Positions 1-12,305 of a DNA stretch of 64,000 nt are shown piece after piece. The notes beneath the pieces were generated by a model, which saw only the letters and a list, made by a program, of their open reading frames with translations, was not told where the DNA came from and ran no database searches. A program made the translations under genes and the position numbers. Numbering within the stretch: position 1 is the first letter of the stretch; each line of letters starts with the position of its first letter. Origin of the DNA: an uncultured Ellagibacter sp. (GTDB lineage Bacteria; Actinomycetota; Coriobacteriia; Coriobacteriales; Eggerthellaceae); the NCBI GenBank assembly GCA_934663775.1, contig CAKUKU010000004.1:78861-142860 (forward strand). The letters run 5' to 3'.

Positions 1-641
1 GGACGGCGTCTCTTCGCGTCGATTGCCATGCCGAGCAGCGTGTTGATGAGCGAGATCGCATCGGCGCCCGACGCCTCGGCGGCGCGCGCGATCTCGGTGA
101 CGTCGGTCACGTTCGGCGTGAGCTTCACGATGAGCGGGCGTGCGGTCGCCGCGCGACACATCGAGACGACCTTCTCCACGCTCGGGACGTGCGTGCCGAG
201 CGTCATGCCGCCGGCATCGACGTTCGGGCATGAGATGTTCACCTCGTAGGCGTCCACAGGAGCCTCTTCGAGCGCTTCGATGACTTGCACATATTCATCG
301 AAGCTGTGGCCGGACACGTTCACGATGGTCGTAGCCCCCACGCGACGAAGCCAGGGGAGCTCGGTTTCCTTCAGGTGCTTGACGCCGGGGTTTTGCAAGC
401 CGATGGAGTTCAACATGCCGGAAGGCACCTCAGCGATGCGTGGGCTTGCGTTTCCCTCCCAGCCGTTGAGGGACACGCCCTTCGTCGTCACGGCGCCGAG
501 CGCGGAGACGTCGACGAAATCGGAATACTCCACACCCGCGGCAAACGTGCCCGATGCTGTCGTGACGGGGTTCTTCATGCGAAGCCCGCCGAGGTTCACT
601 TCCATGCGAACGCTGGTCTCATGGGGAATTCGAGCTGCCAT
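1..641 (-). CDS. pyrD: dihydroorotate dehydrogenase, class 1B catalytic subunit (partial, 3' end outside window)
   Basis: Oxidises dihydroorotate to orotate; in class 1B enzymes electrons pass through FMN to the PyrK partner and on to NAD+. The window holds about 213 codons; the C-terminal third lies beyond base 1. Visible features are the N-terminal motif LGGLRMKNPV, the ISCPN segment and, close to the edge, NTLLGMAIDAKRRRP, typical of PyrD-B proteins. The ATG at 641-639 overlaps the pyrK stop by one base (TAATG), and a strong GAGGAGGTGG ribosome site lies just upstream inside pyrK. This is the last gene of the pyr operon visible here. The class 1B assignment is also supported by the adjacent pyrK. 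Family identity is near certain. Confidence 0.95.
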   Translation of the reverse strand, partial: MAARIPHETSVRMEVNLGGLRMKNPVTTASGTFAAGVEYSDFVDVSALGAVTTKGVSLNGWEGNASPRIAEVPSGMLNSIGLQNPGVKHLKETELPWLRRVGATTIVNVSGHSFDEYVQVIEALEEAPVDAYEVNISCPNVDAGGMTLGTHVPSVEKVVSMCRAATARPLIVKLTPNVTDVTEIARAAEASGADAISLINTLLGMAIDAKRRR

Positions 642-1456
642 TACCAAGCCACCTCCTCGGCGTTGAAGACGGGGCCGTCTACGCACGAGCGCTTCTTGCC
701 GCCCGTGGTCTCAACGACGCACGACAGGCACGCGCCGACGCCGCACGCCATGCGCTTTTCCATCGAGACCTGGCAGAATATGCCCGCATCCCTCGCCTTG
801 CCGGAAACGATGCGCATGAGCGGCTCTGGTCCGCAAACGGCCAGGTAGTCGAAGGATTTGCCATCGCGCGAAGCCTCCGCAATCGCGTCGTCGACAAGCG
901 AGGTGCAAAAGCCCGCTCGGCCGAACGTGCCGTCGTCGGTCGCACACAAAGGCGCGTTCTCCGCGCAGCATCCGGCTGTGGAGAGCACGCGCGCGTAGCG
1001 GTTGCGGCATACGAGCGCAGACTCGGTTTGCGCGCCGAGCACGACTGTCGTATCGACGCCGCGCGCGACGAGCTCCTCGAAGAGCATGTACAAGGGTGCT
1101 GCACCCACGCCGCCGCCAACCAGAAGCGCGCGGCTGCAATTCTCGGGGGCCTTCCAACCGTGTCCCACCGGCCCGATGAGCTTCGGTGCGACCTCGTCTT
1201 TCGACGTGAGCTTCGTCATACGCGCTGATCCGAAGCCGACGACCTGGTAGAGGACCTCGATCGTGCCCTCGTCCGGATTCGCCGCGTACACGGAAAACGG
1301 GCGGCGTAGGATATGCCCCTCCATGCCGGGAATCTGCATGTGCACGAACTGCCCGGGCTCGATCTGCGCAGCGATTTCGGGCGCGCGAAGCGTCATGAGG
1401 TGAAGCCTCGGCCCCACCTCATGGTTGTCGAGCACGGAGGCTGTTTCATCGACCAT
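641..1456 (-). CDS. pyrK: dihydroorotate dehydrogenase electron-transfer subunit
   Basis: FAD and [2Fe-2S] subunit that relays electrons from class 1B PyrD to NAD+. The 271-residue length is normal. An N-terminal ferredoxin-reductase-like barrel carries RRPFSV (FAD binding, about residues 51-56), followed by the nucleotide-binding loop GGGVGAAPL and the GPEPLM segment. The C-terminus has the cluster motif CGVGACLSCV plus a later Cys, giving four ligands in the pattern expected for PyrK. The start follows carB by three bases, with GGGAAGG in the carB 3' end as ribosome site. The stop overlaps the pyrD start by one base, suggesting coupled translation of the two subunits. Confidence 0.96.
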   Translation of the reverse strand: MVDETASVLDNHEVGPRLHLMTLRAPEIAAQIEPGQFVHMQIPGMEGHILRRPFSVYAANPDEGTIEVLYQVVGFGSARMTKLTSKDEVAPKLIGPVGHGWKAPENCSRALLVGGGVGAAPLYMLFEELVARGVDTTVVLGAQTESALVCRNRYARVLSTAGCCAENAPLCATDDGTFGRAGFCTSLVDDAIAEASRDGKSFDYLAVCGPEPLMRIVSGKARDAGIFCQVSMEKRMACGVGACLSCVVETTGGKKRSCVDGPVFNAEEVAW

Positions 1457-1459
1457 GTT

Positions 1460-4682
<3,223 letters not shown>

Positions 4683-4690
<8 letters not shown>

Positions 4691-6026
4691 TGACTTCTCC
4701 CCCAAACTTCCATCCGGCCAAGCGGTCGGCGGCGATGTCGATATCGAGATAATCCTCGCGTCCATCCATCAGGCGCGAGAAAGCGGTGAACAGGTAGTGC
4801 GCGTCGGTCGGTCCGGGCGACGCCTCGGGGTGGTACTGCACCGAGAAGGCCGGGATGTCGAGGAATGCGACGCCCTCGGCCGTGCCGTCGTTCAAGTTCA
4901 CATGCGTGAGCTGGATGCGGCCGAACTTCTCGTTGCGCACGACGGGTGCCACGCGTTTTTCGACCCAGAAGCGCAAATCATCGTGATGTTCGGTCTCGCC
5001 CGCCGACTCCTCGGGGATAAGCTCGCCGAGCGTCGGGAACAGAAGGCCGAAGCCGTGGTTTTGCGCGGTGATCTCGACGCGATGGGTGCGCAGGTTCATG
5101 ACGGGATGGTTGCCGCCGCGATGGCCGAACTTGAGCTTCTCGATCTGAGCGCCCGCGGCCTTCGACATCATCTGGTGCCCAAGGCAGATGCCGAAGACGG
5201 GAACCTTGCCGAGCAGCTTTTCGACCTGGGAATACGTGCCCGAAACCGCATCGGGGTCGCCAGGGCCGTTGGAGAGGAACACGCCGTCGGGATTCATCGC
5301 GAGGACGTCCTCGGCGGGGGTGTCCCAGGGAACTGCGGTAAGCTCGCAGCCCACGCGCACGAGGTTTTGGAAGATGGAGAGCTTCGCGCCGCAATCGTAA
5401 GCGACGACCTTGTACTTCGCGGGTGCGGGGGCGGAAAGCGCAAACGCCTGGGTTTTCGGCAGGTCGTCAAGACCGAAGGTCGCCTTCTCGGAGCGAGAGA
5501 CCGTCTCGGCGAGGTTCACGCCGACGATAGACTCGCTTGCGCGCACCTTTGCAAGGAGGCTCTCGGCGTCGGTGTCTGTCGTAGAGAGCACGGCGCGCTG
5601 GGCGCCGTTGTCGCGCACGTGGCGAACGAGGGCGCGCGTGTCGACGCCCTCGATGGCGACGACGTTGTTCTCGCGCAAAAAGTCGGGCAGCGAAAGCTCG
5701 CTGCGCCAGTTCGAGGGCACCTGGCACATGTCGCGCACGACGAGCCCGCGCAACGCCGGCTTCTCGGACTGGCAGTCCTCGCGGTTCACGCCGTAGTTGC
5801 CGATCTGGGGGTAGGTCATCGTGATGATCTGGCCCGCGTAGCTCGGGTCGGTGATCACCTCGAGGTAGCCCTCCAAAGAGGTGTTGAAGCAGATTTCGCC
5901 GAACACTTCGCCCTGCGCCGCGCAAGAGGTGCCGCTGAACACAGCGCCATCTTCGAGCACGAGCAGCGCCGGTGCACCGAGCGGCTTCGAGGTGTTCTCG
6001 AGCAGCTTTTTCGTGATCTCGCTCAC
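4683..6026 (-). CDS. carA: carbamoyl-phosphate synthase small (glutaminase) subunit
   Basis: Hydrolyses glutamine and channels ammonia to CarB. Residues 1-180 form the CarA N-terminal domain ([19 protein letters not shown]); the C-terminal class I amidotransferase domain has the nucleophile elbow GICLGHQ and the catalytic HPE in [10 protein letters not shown]. At 447 residues it is longer than the usual roughly 380. Part of the excess is an insertion of about 30 residues directly after ITAQNHGF in the glutaminase domain, where standard CarA goes almost at once to the VTH...DGT strand. It starts with GTG behind AAAGGAACGAT. A 73-bp gap separates it from pyrC, holding a small GCCCGC/GCGGGC hairpin but no clear terminator. 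Confidence 0.97.
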
Positions 6027-6099
6027 ATCGTTCCTTTCCGTTCAAGCCCGCCATCGCGGGCGTCATCCGCTATCGTATCGAAATCGCCGTAAAGGCGCC

Positions 6100-7404
6100 T
6101 TACTTTTTGACCGTGGAACAAACCACGCCGTCTTCCATCGTCGCGTAGCCGCCGACGAACACGTCGGTCGCGCGCCCACGAAGGTTCCACCCGACAAACG
6201 GCGTGTTCTGCGCCTTCGAGCAGAAGTCGTCTTTGGCAACCGTCCACTCCGCGTCGGGGTCGATGACCGTCAGATCGGCGAGGGAGCCCGGCTCGATGGC
6301 CACGCGCTCGTCGCGCAGGATTGCCCGAGGGTTCACGGCCATGAGCTCGACGAGGCGGCTCAAGCTAATCACGCCCTCGCCGACCAGGTGGGTGAGCATA
6401 AGGCCGAGCGAGGTCTCGATGCCGGTCATGCCGAAGGGGGCAAGCTCGAACTCGCGGTCTTTCTCGTAGGTCGCGTGCGGCGCGTGGTCGGTGACGATGG
6501 CGTCGACCGTGCCGTCGGCGAGGCCACGGCGAAGCGCGGCGACGTCGGCCTTCGTGCGAAGCGGCGGGTTCACCTTGTAGTTCGTATCGTAATCCTCGCC
6601 GATCATCGAGTCGTCGAGAAGCAGATGGTGCGGCGTGACCTCGCAGGTGACGGGCAGCCCCTCTGCCTTGGCTGCGCGGATGAGCTCAAGCCCGCGCGCG
6701 GTCGTGACGTGCTGCGCGTGGAAATGGCAGCCCGTCAGGCGGCAAAGCGCGATGTCGCGCATGATTTCGAGCTCCTCGCCTTCCGCAGGCCAACCTAAAA
6801 GGCCAAGGCGCGTGGAGCATTCCCCTTCGTTCACCTGACCCGCGCCCACGAGACCCTCGTCTTGGCAGTGGCACATGACAACGCGGTCGAACTGCTTGGC
6901 GTAGTCCATCGTGCGGCGCATCATGCCCGAGTCCTGCACGCCGCGCCCGTCGTCGGTAAATGCAACGGCGCCGTGGGCGACCATGTCCCCCATCTCGGAG
7001 AGCACCTCGCCTTTGAGCCCCTGCGTGAGTGCGCCCGACACAAGCACGCGGCAGAAGCCGACTTCGGAAGCCTTGCGCTGCACGTATTCCACGATGGTCG
7101 CGTTGTCGCAGACGGGGTTCGTGTTCGGCATCGCGCACACCGCTGTGAAGCCGCCGTGCGCAGCCGCCTTCGTCTCCGATTCGATGTCGCCTTTGTACTC
7201 GAATCCGGGGTCGCGCAAATGGACGTGCATATCCACCAGGCCGGGAACGACGATCTTTCCCGAAAGGTCACGCTCGATGCCCTTCGGCATCTCAAGGTCG
7301 TGGCCAATCTCCACGATGCGCCCATCGCGGATCAGGATGTCGGCAACCTCGTCGAGCCCAACCTGGGGGTCGAGAAGCCGCGCGTTCTTAAGCATCAACG
7401 CCAT
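6100..7404 (-). CDS. pyrC: dihydroorotase, class I
   Basis: Cyclises carbamoyl-aspartate to dihydroorotate. The 434-residue length and the metal motif HVHLRDPG (about residues 60-67), the MPNTNP segment and TDHAPH mark an amidohydrolase-fold class I dihydroorotase of the type found next to pyrB in Gram-positive bacteria. The ATG at 7404 follows AGGAGGAA at good spacing and lies inside the last 17 bp of pyrB, so the genes overlap. A second Met three codons later is possible but less well placed. Third gene of the pyr operon. No missing metal ligands were noticed, although the usual HCED segment reads HCQD here. Confidence 0.96.
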   Translation of the reverse strand: MALMLKNARLLDPQVGLDEVADILIRDGRIVEIGHDLEMPKGIERDLSGKIVVPGLVDMHVHLRDPGFEYKGDIESETKAAAHGGFTAVCAMPNTNPVCDNATIVEYVQRKASEVGFCRVLVSGALTQGLKGEVLSEMGDMVAHGAVAFTDDGRGVQDSGMMRRTMDYAKQFDRVVMCHCQDEGLVGAGQVNEGECSTRLGLLGWPAEGEELEIMRDIALCRLTGCHFHAQHVTTARGLELIRAAKAEGLPVTCEVTPHHLLLDDSMIGEDYDTNYKVNPPLRTKADVAALRRGLADGTVDAIVTDHAPHATYEKDREFELAPFGMTGIETSLGLMLTHLVGEGVISLSRLVELMAVNPRAILRDERVAIEPGSLADLTVIDPDAEWTVAKDDFCSKAQNTPFVGWNLRGRATDVFVGGYATMEDGVVCSTVKK

Positions 7405-8332
7405 TGTCGGTTCCTCCTAACAGCAGATAGAGAACGGCCATGCGGACAAGCACGCCGGAATAGACCTGGTCTAAGATAACGGAGCGCTGCGGATTGTCGC
7501 ACATGTAGTCATCGAGCTCGACGCCGCGGTTCACCGGTCCCGGATGGCAAACGATGGCGTCGGGGCGCATGAGCTTCTCGCGCTCCTCGGTCAGGCCGAA
7601 GAGCAGGTTGTACTCGCGAAGGCTCGGGTACGGCGCGCCCTCGAGGCGCTCGCGCTGGATGCGCAGCATGTAGACCACGTCGAGCTCGGGCAGCGCCGCG
7701 TCGAGGTCGCTCGTGATTTCGTCGGCCCCTAAGATTTCGGGAGCTGCCGGCATGAGTGTCGGCGGTGCGATGACGGTGACGTGGGCGCCCATGATCTTGA
7801 GCGCGGGGATGAGCGAGCCGCAGACGCGCGAATGGCCGATGTCGCCGACGATTCCGACGCGAAGGCCCTCGATGTGCCCGAAGCGCTCGCGGATGGTGTA
7901 CAGGTCGAGCAGCGCCTGGGTTGGATGCTGATGCTTGCCGTCACCTGCGCAGATGACGGACACGCCGGAAACATCGGCGACCTTGCGCGGAGCACCTGCG
8001 TGTTTGTCTCGCACGACGATGGCATCGATCTTGTACGAGCAGAGCGTCTGCACGGTGTCGCGCAAGCTCTCGCCCTTCACCGTGGAGGTAGAGGACCCAC
8101 CGAAGTTGAGCGTATCGCACGACAGGCGCTTCTCAGCGAGCTCGAACGACGAGCGCGTGCGGGTCGAAGGCTCGTTGAACATGTTCACGACCGTGAAACC
8201 CTTGAGCGTCGGCACCTTCTTGATGCGCCGCTCGTTCACCGCGCGGAAGCTTGCGGCGGTGTCGAGGATCCGCGTGATGTCTTCCGCGGAGTATTCCGAG
8301 ATGTTGATGAGGTGCTTGTGGTTGAAGGCCAT
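7388..8332 (-). CDS. pyrB: aspartate carbamoyltransferase catalytic subunit
   Basis: Condenses carbamoyl phosphate with aspartate, the committed step of pyrimidine synthesis. The 314 residues show the carbamoyl-phosphate loop EPSTRTRSSFE, the HPTQALLDLYT segment and HPGPVNRG near the C-terminus. No pyrI regulatory chain follows, so control probably lies in transcription or translation through PyrR. It starts five bases after the pyrR stop, behind AAGGAGG, and overlaps pyrC by 17 bp. One small departure from common family sequence is MFNEPSTRTR where FFEPSTRTR is usual. Confidence 0.97.
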   Translation of the reverse strand: MAFNHKHLINISEYSAEDITRILDTAASFRAVNERRIKKVPTLKGFTVVNMFNEPSTRTRSSFELAEKRLSCDTLNFGGSSTSTVKGESLRDTVQTLCSYKIDAIVVRDKHAGAPRKVADVSGVSVICAGDGKHQHPTQALLDLYTIRERFGHIEGLRVGIVGDIGHSRVCGSLIPALKIMGAHVTVIAPPTLMPAAPEILGADEITSDLDAALPELDVVYMLRIQRERLEGAPYPSLREYNLLFGLTEEREKLMRPDAIVCHPGPVNRGVELDDYMCDNPQRSVILDQVYSGVLVRMAVLYLLLGGTDNGVDA

Positions 8333-8337
8333 GGCTG

Positions 8338-8946
8338 CTACGCCTCCTTTTCCTGGGGCTGATCAGAGCCAAGCGGGGCGGATCCCGCACGGTCCCCCGG
8401 CGCCATTTCAAGGACCTCGACGGCAGAGACGCCATCGACCTCTTCCAGGAAGAGGCGGACGTTCTCGTGCGACGAGGAGGGGACGTTCTTGCCGACGAAA
8501 TCGGCGCGGATGGGAAGCTCGCGGTGTCCGCGGTCGACGAGGACCGCAAGCTGCACGCAGGAGGGGCGGCCGAAATCGCTTAGCGCGTCGAGCGCCGCGC
8601 GGATAGTGCGGCCGGTGAACAGGACGTCGTCCACGAGCACAACGGTCAGCCCGTCGATGTCGAAGCGGATGTCGGTCGAGTGGACCTCGGGGGAAAGATG
8701 CGTCGCGAAATCGTCGCGATAGAAGCTGATATCGAGCGCGCCGAGCGGTACGTCGGTGCCCTCGATCTGCTTGATCTTGCTCGCAAGGCGATGCGCGAGC
8801 AGGTCGCCTCGGGTGAGGATTCCCACCAAGGCGATGTTCGAGGCACCGTGGTTGGCCTCGAGAATCTGGTGCGCGATGCGCGTGAGCGATCGCTCTATTT
8901 CGTCTGCGTCCATGCAGACGGATTTCACTGTTCTAGTATCTGTCAT
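8338..8946 (-). CDS. pyrR: pyrimidine operon regulator / uracil phosphoribosyltransferase-like protein
   Basis: PyrR is a UMP-responsive RNA-binding protein with a phosphoribosyltransferase fold that senses pyrimidine supply on the pyr leader; some members also have uracil phosphoribosyltransferase activity. The PRPP loop [13 protein letters not shown] and [18 protein letters not shown] are diagnostic. I start it at the ATG at 8946 (MTDTRTVKS, 202 residues), preceded by GGAAGAGGGTG; an earlier in-frame start would add 21 residues from leader RNA. The last 20 residues are a non-conserved tail. First gene of the operon, about 120 nt downstream of a predicted promoter and directly downstream of a PyrR-loop-like hairpin. 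Confidence 0.96.
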   Translation of the reverse strand: MTDTRTVKSVCMDADEIERSLTRIAHQILEANHGASNIALVGILTRGDLLAHRLASKIKQIEGTDVPLGALDISFYRDDFATHLSPEVHSTDIRFDIDGLTVVLVDDVLFTGRTIRAALDALSDFGRPSCVQLAVLVDRGHRELPIRADFVGKNVPSSSHENVRLFLEEVDGVSAVEVLEMAPGDRAGSAPLGSDQPQEKEA

Positions 8947-9029
8947 TCGCACCCTCTTCCAATCAGGGATGCAGGCAGACCGCTCGGTTCTGCGATAGTG
9001 CGACTTCACCTGGGTGAATCGCCCGCGCT

Positions 9030-9061
9030 CCTTGTCGGTCTCTCTGTACCGCTTTTAAAGG
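9030..9061 (-). promoter_or_regulatory. candidate PyrR-binding RNA hairpin in the pyr leader
   Basis: Read on the minus strand the leader contains lower stem CCTT/AAGG, a purine-rich internal bulge on the 5' side (TAAAAG), upper stem CGGT/ACCG and an 8-nt loop ACAGAGAG. This matches the architecture of known PyrR sites: two stems, a 5' purine-rich internal loop and a CAGAGAG-like terminal loop. It sits a few bases after the predicted transcription start. A second hairpin (GCGATTCACC with GGTGAAGTCGC, one base bulged) follows but has no U-tract, so control could be translational. Established: PyrR recognises such loops. Inferred: that this one is functional. Confidence 0.7.
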
Positions 9062-9071
9062 ACTGCACGCA

Positions 9072-9100
9072 AGTATAGGGCAGCTTCGCGCCGCGCGAAA
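9072..9100 (-). promoter_or_regulatory. predicted pyr operon promoter
   Basis: A good -10 hexamer TATACT (9077-9072 on the minus strand) is preceded after 17 bp by TTTCGC, a weak -35. Initiation would fall near 9065, placing the PyrR-type hairpin at the 5' end of the transcript. The promoter lies just after the permease stop codon. Confidence 0.45.
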
Positions 9101-9110
9101 CCCCGAAACG

Positions 9111-10385
9111 CTACATCGGCGGAAAACGCACGATTAGATAGATCGCCGACACGGCGACGGTCGCAAGCATCGTGGGAAAGCCGACTTTGAAGAAGTGCGC
9201 GAACGTGATGGCGTGGCCGTTCTTGCGCGAGATGTCGGACATGACGACGTTCGCCGACGCGCCGATGAGCGTGCCATTGCCGCCGAGGCAGGCGCCGAGC
9301 GAGACCGCCCACCACAGGGGCGCGACGTCCATGCCGGTCGCCTCCATGGAGAGCAGGATCGGGATCATCGTGGCGACGAACGGGATGTTGTCGAGGAAGC
9401 TCGACACGATGGCCGAGGCGAAGAGCAGCACGAGCATGGCGACGAACGTCGAGCCGCCCGTGACGTCGATCAGCGCCTGCGCGAGCATGCCGATGACGCC
9501 CACCTCCGAGAGCGCGCCGACGATGATGAACAGGCCCGCGAAGAAGACGAGCGTGGTCCACTCGACGTGCGCGAGGGCCTCCTCGATGCGCTCGCCGGAG
9601 ATCAGCATGAGGATGCCCGCCGCGGTCAGCGCGACAACGCAGGACTCGATGCCGAGCGAGCCGTGGACCATGAAGCCCACGACGACGAGGATGATCATGA
9701 TAACGCTCTGGCGAAGCAGGATGGGGTTCTTGATCTCCTCGCGCTCGTCGAGGCCCGCGAGCGCGTTTTTGTGCGCATCGTCGACGTGCAGCTTGCGGCC
9801 AAACATCAGGTAGAAGAGCGCGAGCATCACGACGAGCGAGAGCAGCGCAGCCGGCGTGTCGTAGAGGACGAAGTCGACGAACGAGTAGCCCGCAGCCGAG
9901 CCGATCATGATGTTGGGCGGGTCGCCGATCAGCGTCGCCGTGCCGCCGATGTTGGATGCCATGATCTCGGCGAGGAAGAACGGCACCGCGTCGATGTCGA
10001 GCAGGCGGCACACCGTGATGGTCATGGGGCCGATCAGAAGCACCGTGGTCACGTTGTCGAGCAGCGCCGAGAGCACGGCGGTCAGGCACACGAACATGAT
10101 CATGACGTGCCACGGGTTTCCCTTCGCGAGGCGCGCGCACTTGATGGCCAAATACTCGAAGATGCCCGAGAGCTTCACCACGGCGACGAAGAGCATCATG
10201 CCCAGAAGAACGCCGAGCGTGTTGAAGTCCACATGGCTCATGGCCTGGTCGAAGGTGACGACATGGACGATGAGCAGCACCATCGCACCCACGATGGCGA
10301 CGAGCGCTCGGTGCACCTTCTCGGTCATGATGGCGACCATCGCGGCGATAAACACCACTACAGCAATGATTTGGGAAACGTCCAT
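9111..10385 (-). CDS. ArsB/NhaD-superfamily ion transporter (SLC13-like permease)
   Basis: Multi-pass inner-membrane transporter of 424 residues with about ten to twelve hydrophobic segments. Two inverted-repeat signatures typical of the ArsB/NhaD (IT) superfamily are visible: SALLDNVTTVLLIGPMT with NIGGTATLIGDPPNIMIG in the first half, and SSFLDNIPFVATMIPIL with LGGNGTLIGASANVV in the second. The family includes Na+/H+ antiporters, arsenite pumps and dicarboxylate carriers, and the substrate cannot be told from the sequence. No ars genes are nearby. I use the ATG at 10385, nine bases after GAGGTG; an upstream GTG at 10394 would overlap that ribosome site. A perfect TATAAT lies upstream at 10436-10441. 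Confidence 0.85.
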   Translation of the reverse strand: MDVSQIIAVVVFIAAMVAIMTEKVHRALVAIVGAMVLLIVHVVTFDQAMSHVDFNTLGVLLGMMLFVAVVKLSGIFEYLAIKCARLAKGNPWHVMIMFVCLTAVLSALLDNVTTVLLIGPMTITVCRLLDIDAVPFFLAEIMASNIGGTATLIGDPPNIMIGSAAGYSFVDFVLYDTPAALLSLVVMLALFYLMFGRKLHVDDAHKNALAGLDEREEIKNPILLRQSVIMIILVVVGFMVHGSLGIESCVVALTAAGILMLISGERIEEALAHVEWTTLVFFAGLFIIVGALSEVGVIGMLAQALIDVTGGSTFVAMLVLLFASAIVSSFLDNIPFVATMIPILLSMEATGMDVAPLWWAVSLGACLGGNGTLIGASANVVMSDISRKNGHAITFAHFFKVGFPTMLATVAVSAIYLIVRFPPM

Positions 10386-10435
10386 GCCTTGCACCTCTAC
10401 CGTTCTAGCATTTCAGCAATTGCAAAACGTTCGAA

Positions 10436-10441
10436 ATTATA
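10436..10441 (-). promoter_or_regulatory. candidate -10 element for the ArsB/NhaD-type permease
   Basis: TATAAT on the minus strand, 51 bp before the chosen ATG. No convincing -35 hexamer lies at 16-18 bp, so this is a weak promoter call. Confidence 0.35.
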
Positions 10442-10534
10442 GGCGTCTTTTGTTTCAAGTGTGCTAAATACCGCCGACGCCAATCCGTAAATGGCGGCTG
10501 CGATTCCGAGACGGGGGGTTTGGACAGCTGCTGG

Positions 10535-11359
10535 CTATTCGCCGAAGAAGGCGCGAGCGGCGCGCGCCGAGGGAAGATCCTTGCCGTTCTCGGCGGCGAA
10601 GCGCATGCAGCCCGCCGCCGCGTCGCGGTTGCCCGCCGCCGCATGAAGCTCACCCTCCTTGCAGGCGTACACGACACGCAATCGCATGCACTGCTCGTGG
10701 TTTCCCCAGATGGAACGGTAGAGTCCCATGAGCTTCGCGTCGTCATGCGCGATTTCGGCACAGGCGACGTCGCGCGACCACGCGAGATACGAGCGGCGTT
10801 GCTGAGTTACGGGATCGTCGCCCAAGTTCGGAAGCGCGAGCGCCTCGTTTGCCAGCGCTATGACGCGTTCGTTGTCGAACAAGCTTGCTACCAGGGGAAT
10901 CAAATCCGCATAGAGCGCGAGCTTCGCCTCGTCGGTCGGGGCGTCCTTCACGCTGTCCTGGATCATGAGCCCGAAGCTCGCCGCTTCGCTTGTGCGGCCG
11001 GCGTTGATGAGCGCGCAGGCGTAGAAGGACACGAACCATGCGGGAAGTTCGCCCAAAGGCGGCTCGGCAGAGTTCGCGATGGCCCGCGAGCCCTCGAGGA
11101 AGCTGTCGATATCGCAGTCGTCGTTGTAGAGCGACACGAGCTTCTCGAGCTTCGTTTGCCCGGCTTGCGCGAACAGGCGAGTGAACACGAACATGCCGGC
11201 GAGCAGGAGTACCACCGAAACGCCCGCGCCCGCAGCGGTAAAGCCCATCGCGCGCCCCTCGATGTTCGACCAGATGAAGACCACGACGAGGGGAATGGCG
11301 ACGGCAATAGCACAAGCCGCTATCTCATAGCGTTTGAAATACGTAAGCACGAACTTCAC
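10535..11359 (-). CDS. membrane-anchored protein of unknown function with helical, TPR-like region
   Basis: I do not recognise the family. The 274 residues begin with two closely spaced transmembrane helices (about residues 12-31 and 40-60), leaving a cytoplasmic part of about 200 residues. That part is rich in Ala and Leu helices with A-x-x-A spacing, for example RVIALANEALALPNLG, suggesting a TPR-like solenoid. There is no catalytic motif. The start is GTG at 11359 or a second GTG three codons later, which would sit better relative to GGGGAAGG. It stands alone between an ion permease and an FNT channel, each with its own start region, so context gives no function. Confidence 0.7.
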   Translation of the reverse strand: MKFVLTYFKRYEIAACAIAVAIPLVVVFIWSNIEGRAMGFTAAGAGVSVVLLLAGMFVFTRLFAQAGQTKLEKLVSLYNDDCDIDSFLEGSRAIANSAEPPLGELPAWFVSFYACALINAGRTSEAASFGLMIQDSVKDAPTDEAKLALYADLIPLVASLFDNERVIALANEALALPNLGDDPVTQQRRSYLAWSRDVACAEIAHDDAKLMGLYRSIWGNHEQCMRLRVVYACKEGELHAAAGNRDAAAGCMRFAAENGKDLPSARAARAFFGE

Positions 11360-11407
11360 CCTTCCCCGTTGACTGTTGAAAGGTAAGTGTAGCGTATGCG
11401 CGCGGGT

Positions 11408-12226
11408 TTACGCGCGATTCTCACGAGTTCGATACGCGAACCAATACGCCGCGCCGACCGCCACGCCGCCGACGATGTTGCCGAGCGTCGCGATGACGAT
11501 GTTCGCGACGAGCCCCGCGAGCGTGATCGCCCCCGGGTTGCCGACGCCGAGCGTGTTCATGAGAAGCCCGCTCGGAAGGAAGAACATGTTCGCCACGCAG
11601 TGCTCGAACCCGCAGGCCACAAACGCAGTGATGGGAAGAAAGATGCCGAGCACCTTATCGACCACCGAGCGGGCGGAAAAGCCGATCCACACGGCCAGGC
11701 ACACGAGCACGTTGCAGAGAATGCCCTTCGCGAAGATGGTGGCGGGTGCAAGTGAGGCCTTCGAGGAAGCAACGTTTACCATGGTCGTCCCGACCGCTCC
11801 CCCGTTCATCGCGCCCATCTGCGAGGCGCATACGAGGAACACGACGACGAGCGAGCCGGCAAGATTTCCCAGCCACACAATTGCCCAGTTGCGCGCGAGC
11901 TGGCCTGAGCCGATCTTTTTCGAGAACAGCGAGCACACCATAAGCGAGTTGCCGGTGAAAAGCTCCGCGCCGCAGCAGAGCACGAGCACGAGGCCTAAGC
12001 AGAAGCAAGCGCCACCGCCAGCGCGTTGCACGGCGAAAGGAAGCGATGAATCGCTTGTGAACAGGCAAAAGAACATTGCGCCGAAGCCGATGAAGGCGCC
12101 TGCGAGCATCGCAGCGACAAACATGCGGCCAGCGGGCATCGAGCCCTTCGAGATGCCGAGGGTCTCTGCCTTCGCCTCGGTTTGAGCCGGGCTTAACGCG
12201 TCGACGGAAATTGATTGATCTGCCAT
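11408..12226 (-). CDS. formate/nitrite transporter (FNT) family channel
   Basis: Inner-membrane pentameric channel family that moves formate, nitrite or hydrosulfide. The 272 residues contain six hydrophobic helices, the conserved ELFTGNS turn and CGFEHCVANMFFLP, which contains the FEHxVANM motif and its channel histidine. The ATG at 12226 follows GGGGGGGAA; an earlier in-frame start adds 12 residues and is less likely. A tRNA-Sec gene lies 80 bp upstream. Formate dehydrogenase is a common selenoenzyme, so I favour formate as substrate, but the gene could equally be nirC-like. That preference rests on context. Confidence 0.88.
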   Translation of the reverse strand: MADQSISVDALSPAQTEAKAETLGISKGSMPAGRMFVAAMLAGAFIGFGAMFFCLFTSDSSLPFAVQRAGGGACFCLGLVLVLCCGAELFTGNSLMVCSLFSKKIGSGQLARNWAIVWLGNLAGSLVVVFLVCASQMGAMNGGAVGTTMVNVASSKASLAPATIFAKGILCNVLVCLAVWIGFSARSVVDKVLGIFLPITAFVACGFEHCVANMFFLPSGLLMNTLGVGNPGAITLAGLVANIVIATLGNIVGGVAVGAAYWFAYRTRENRA

Positions 12227-12305
12227 AATTCCCCCCCATTTCCTGGAAAAGACAACAAGCACGCAAGCACCTTGCGGCGCCGATCACGTCGTTTCATGGA
12301 AATAC

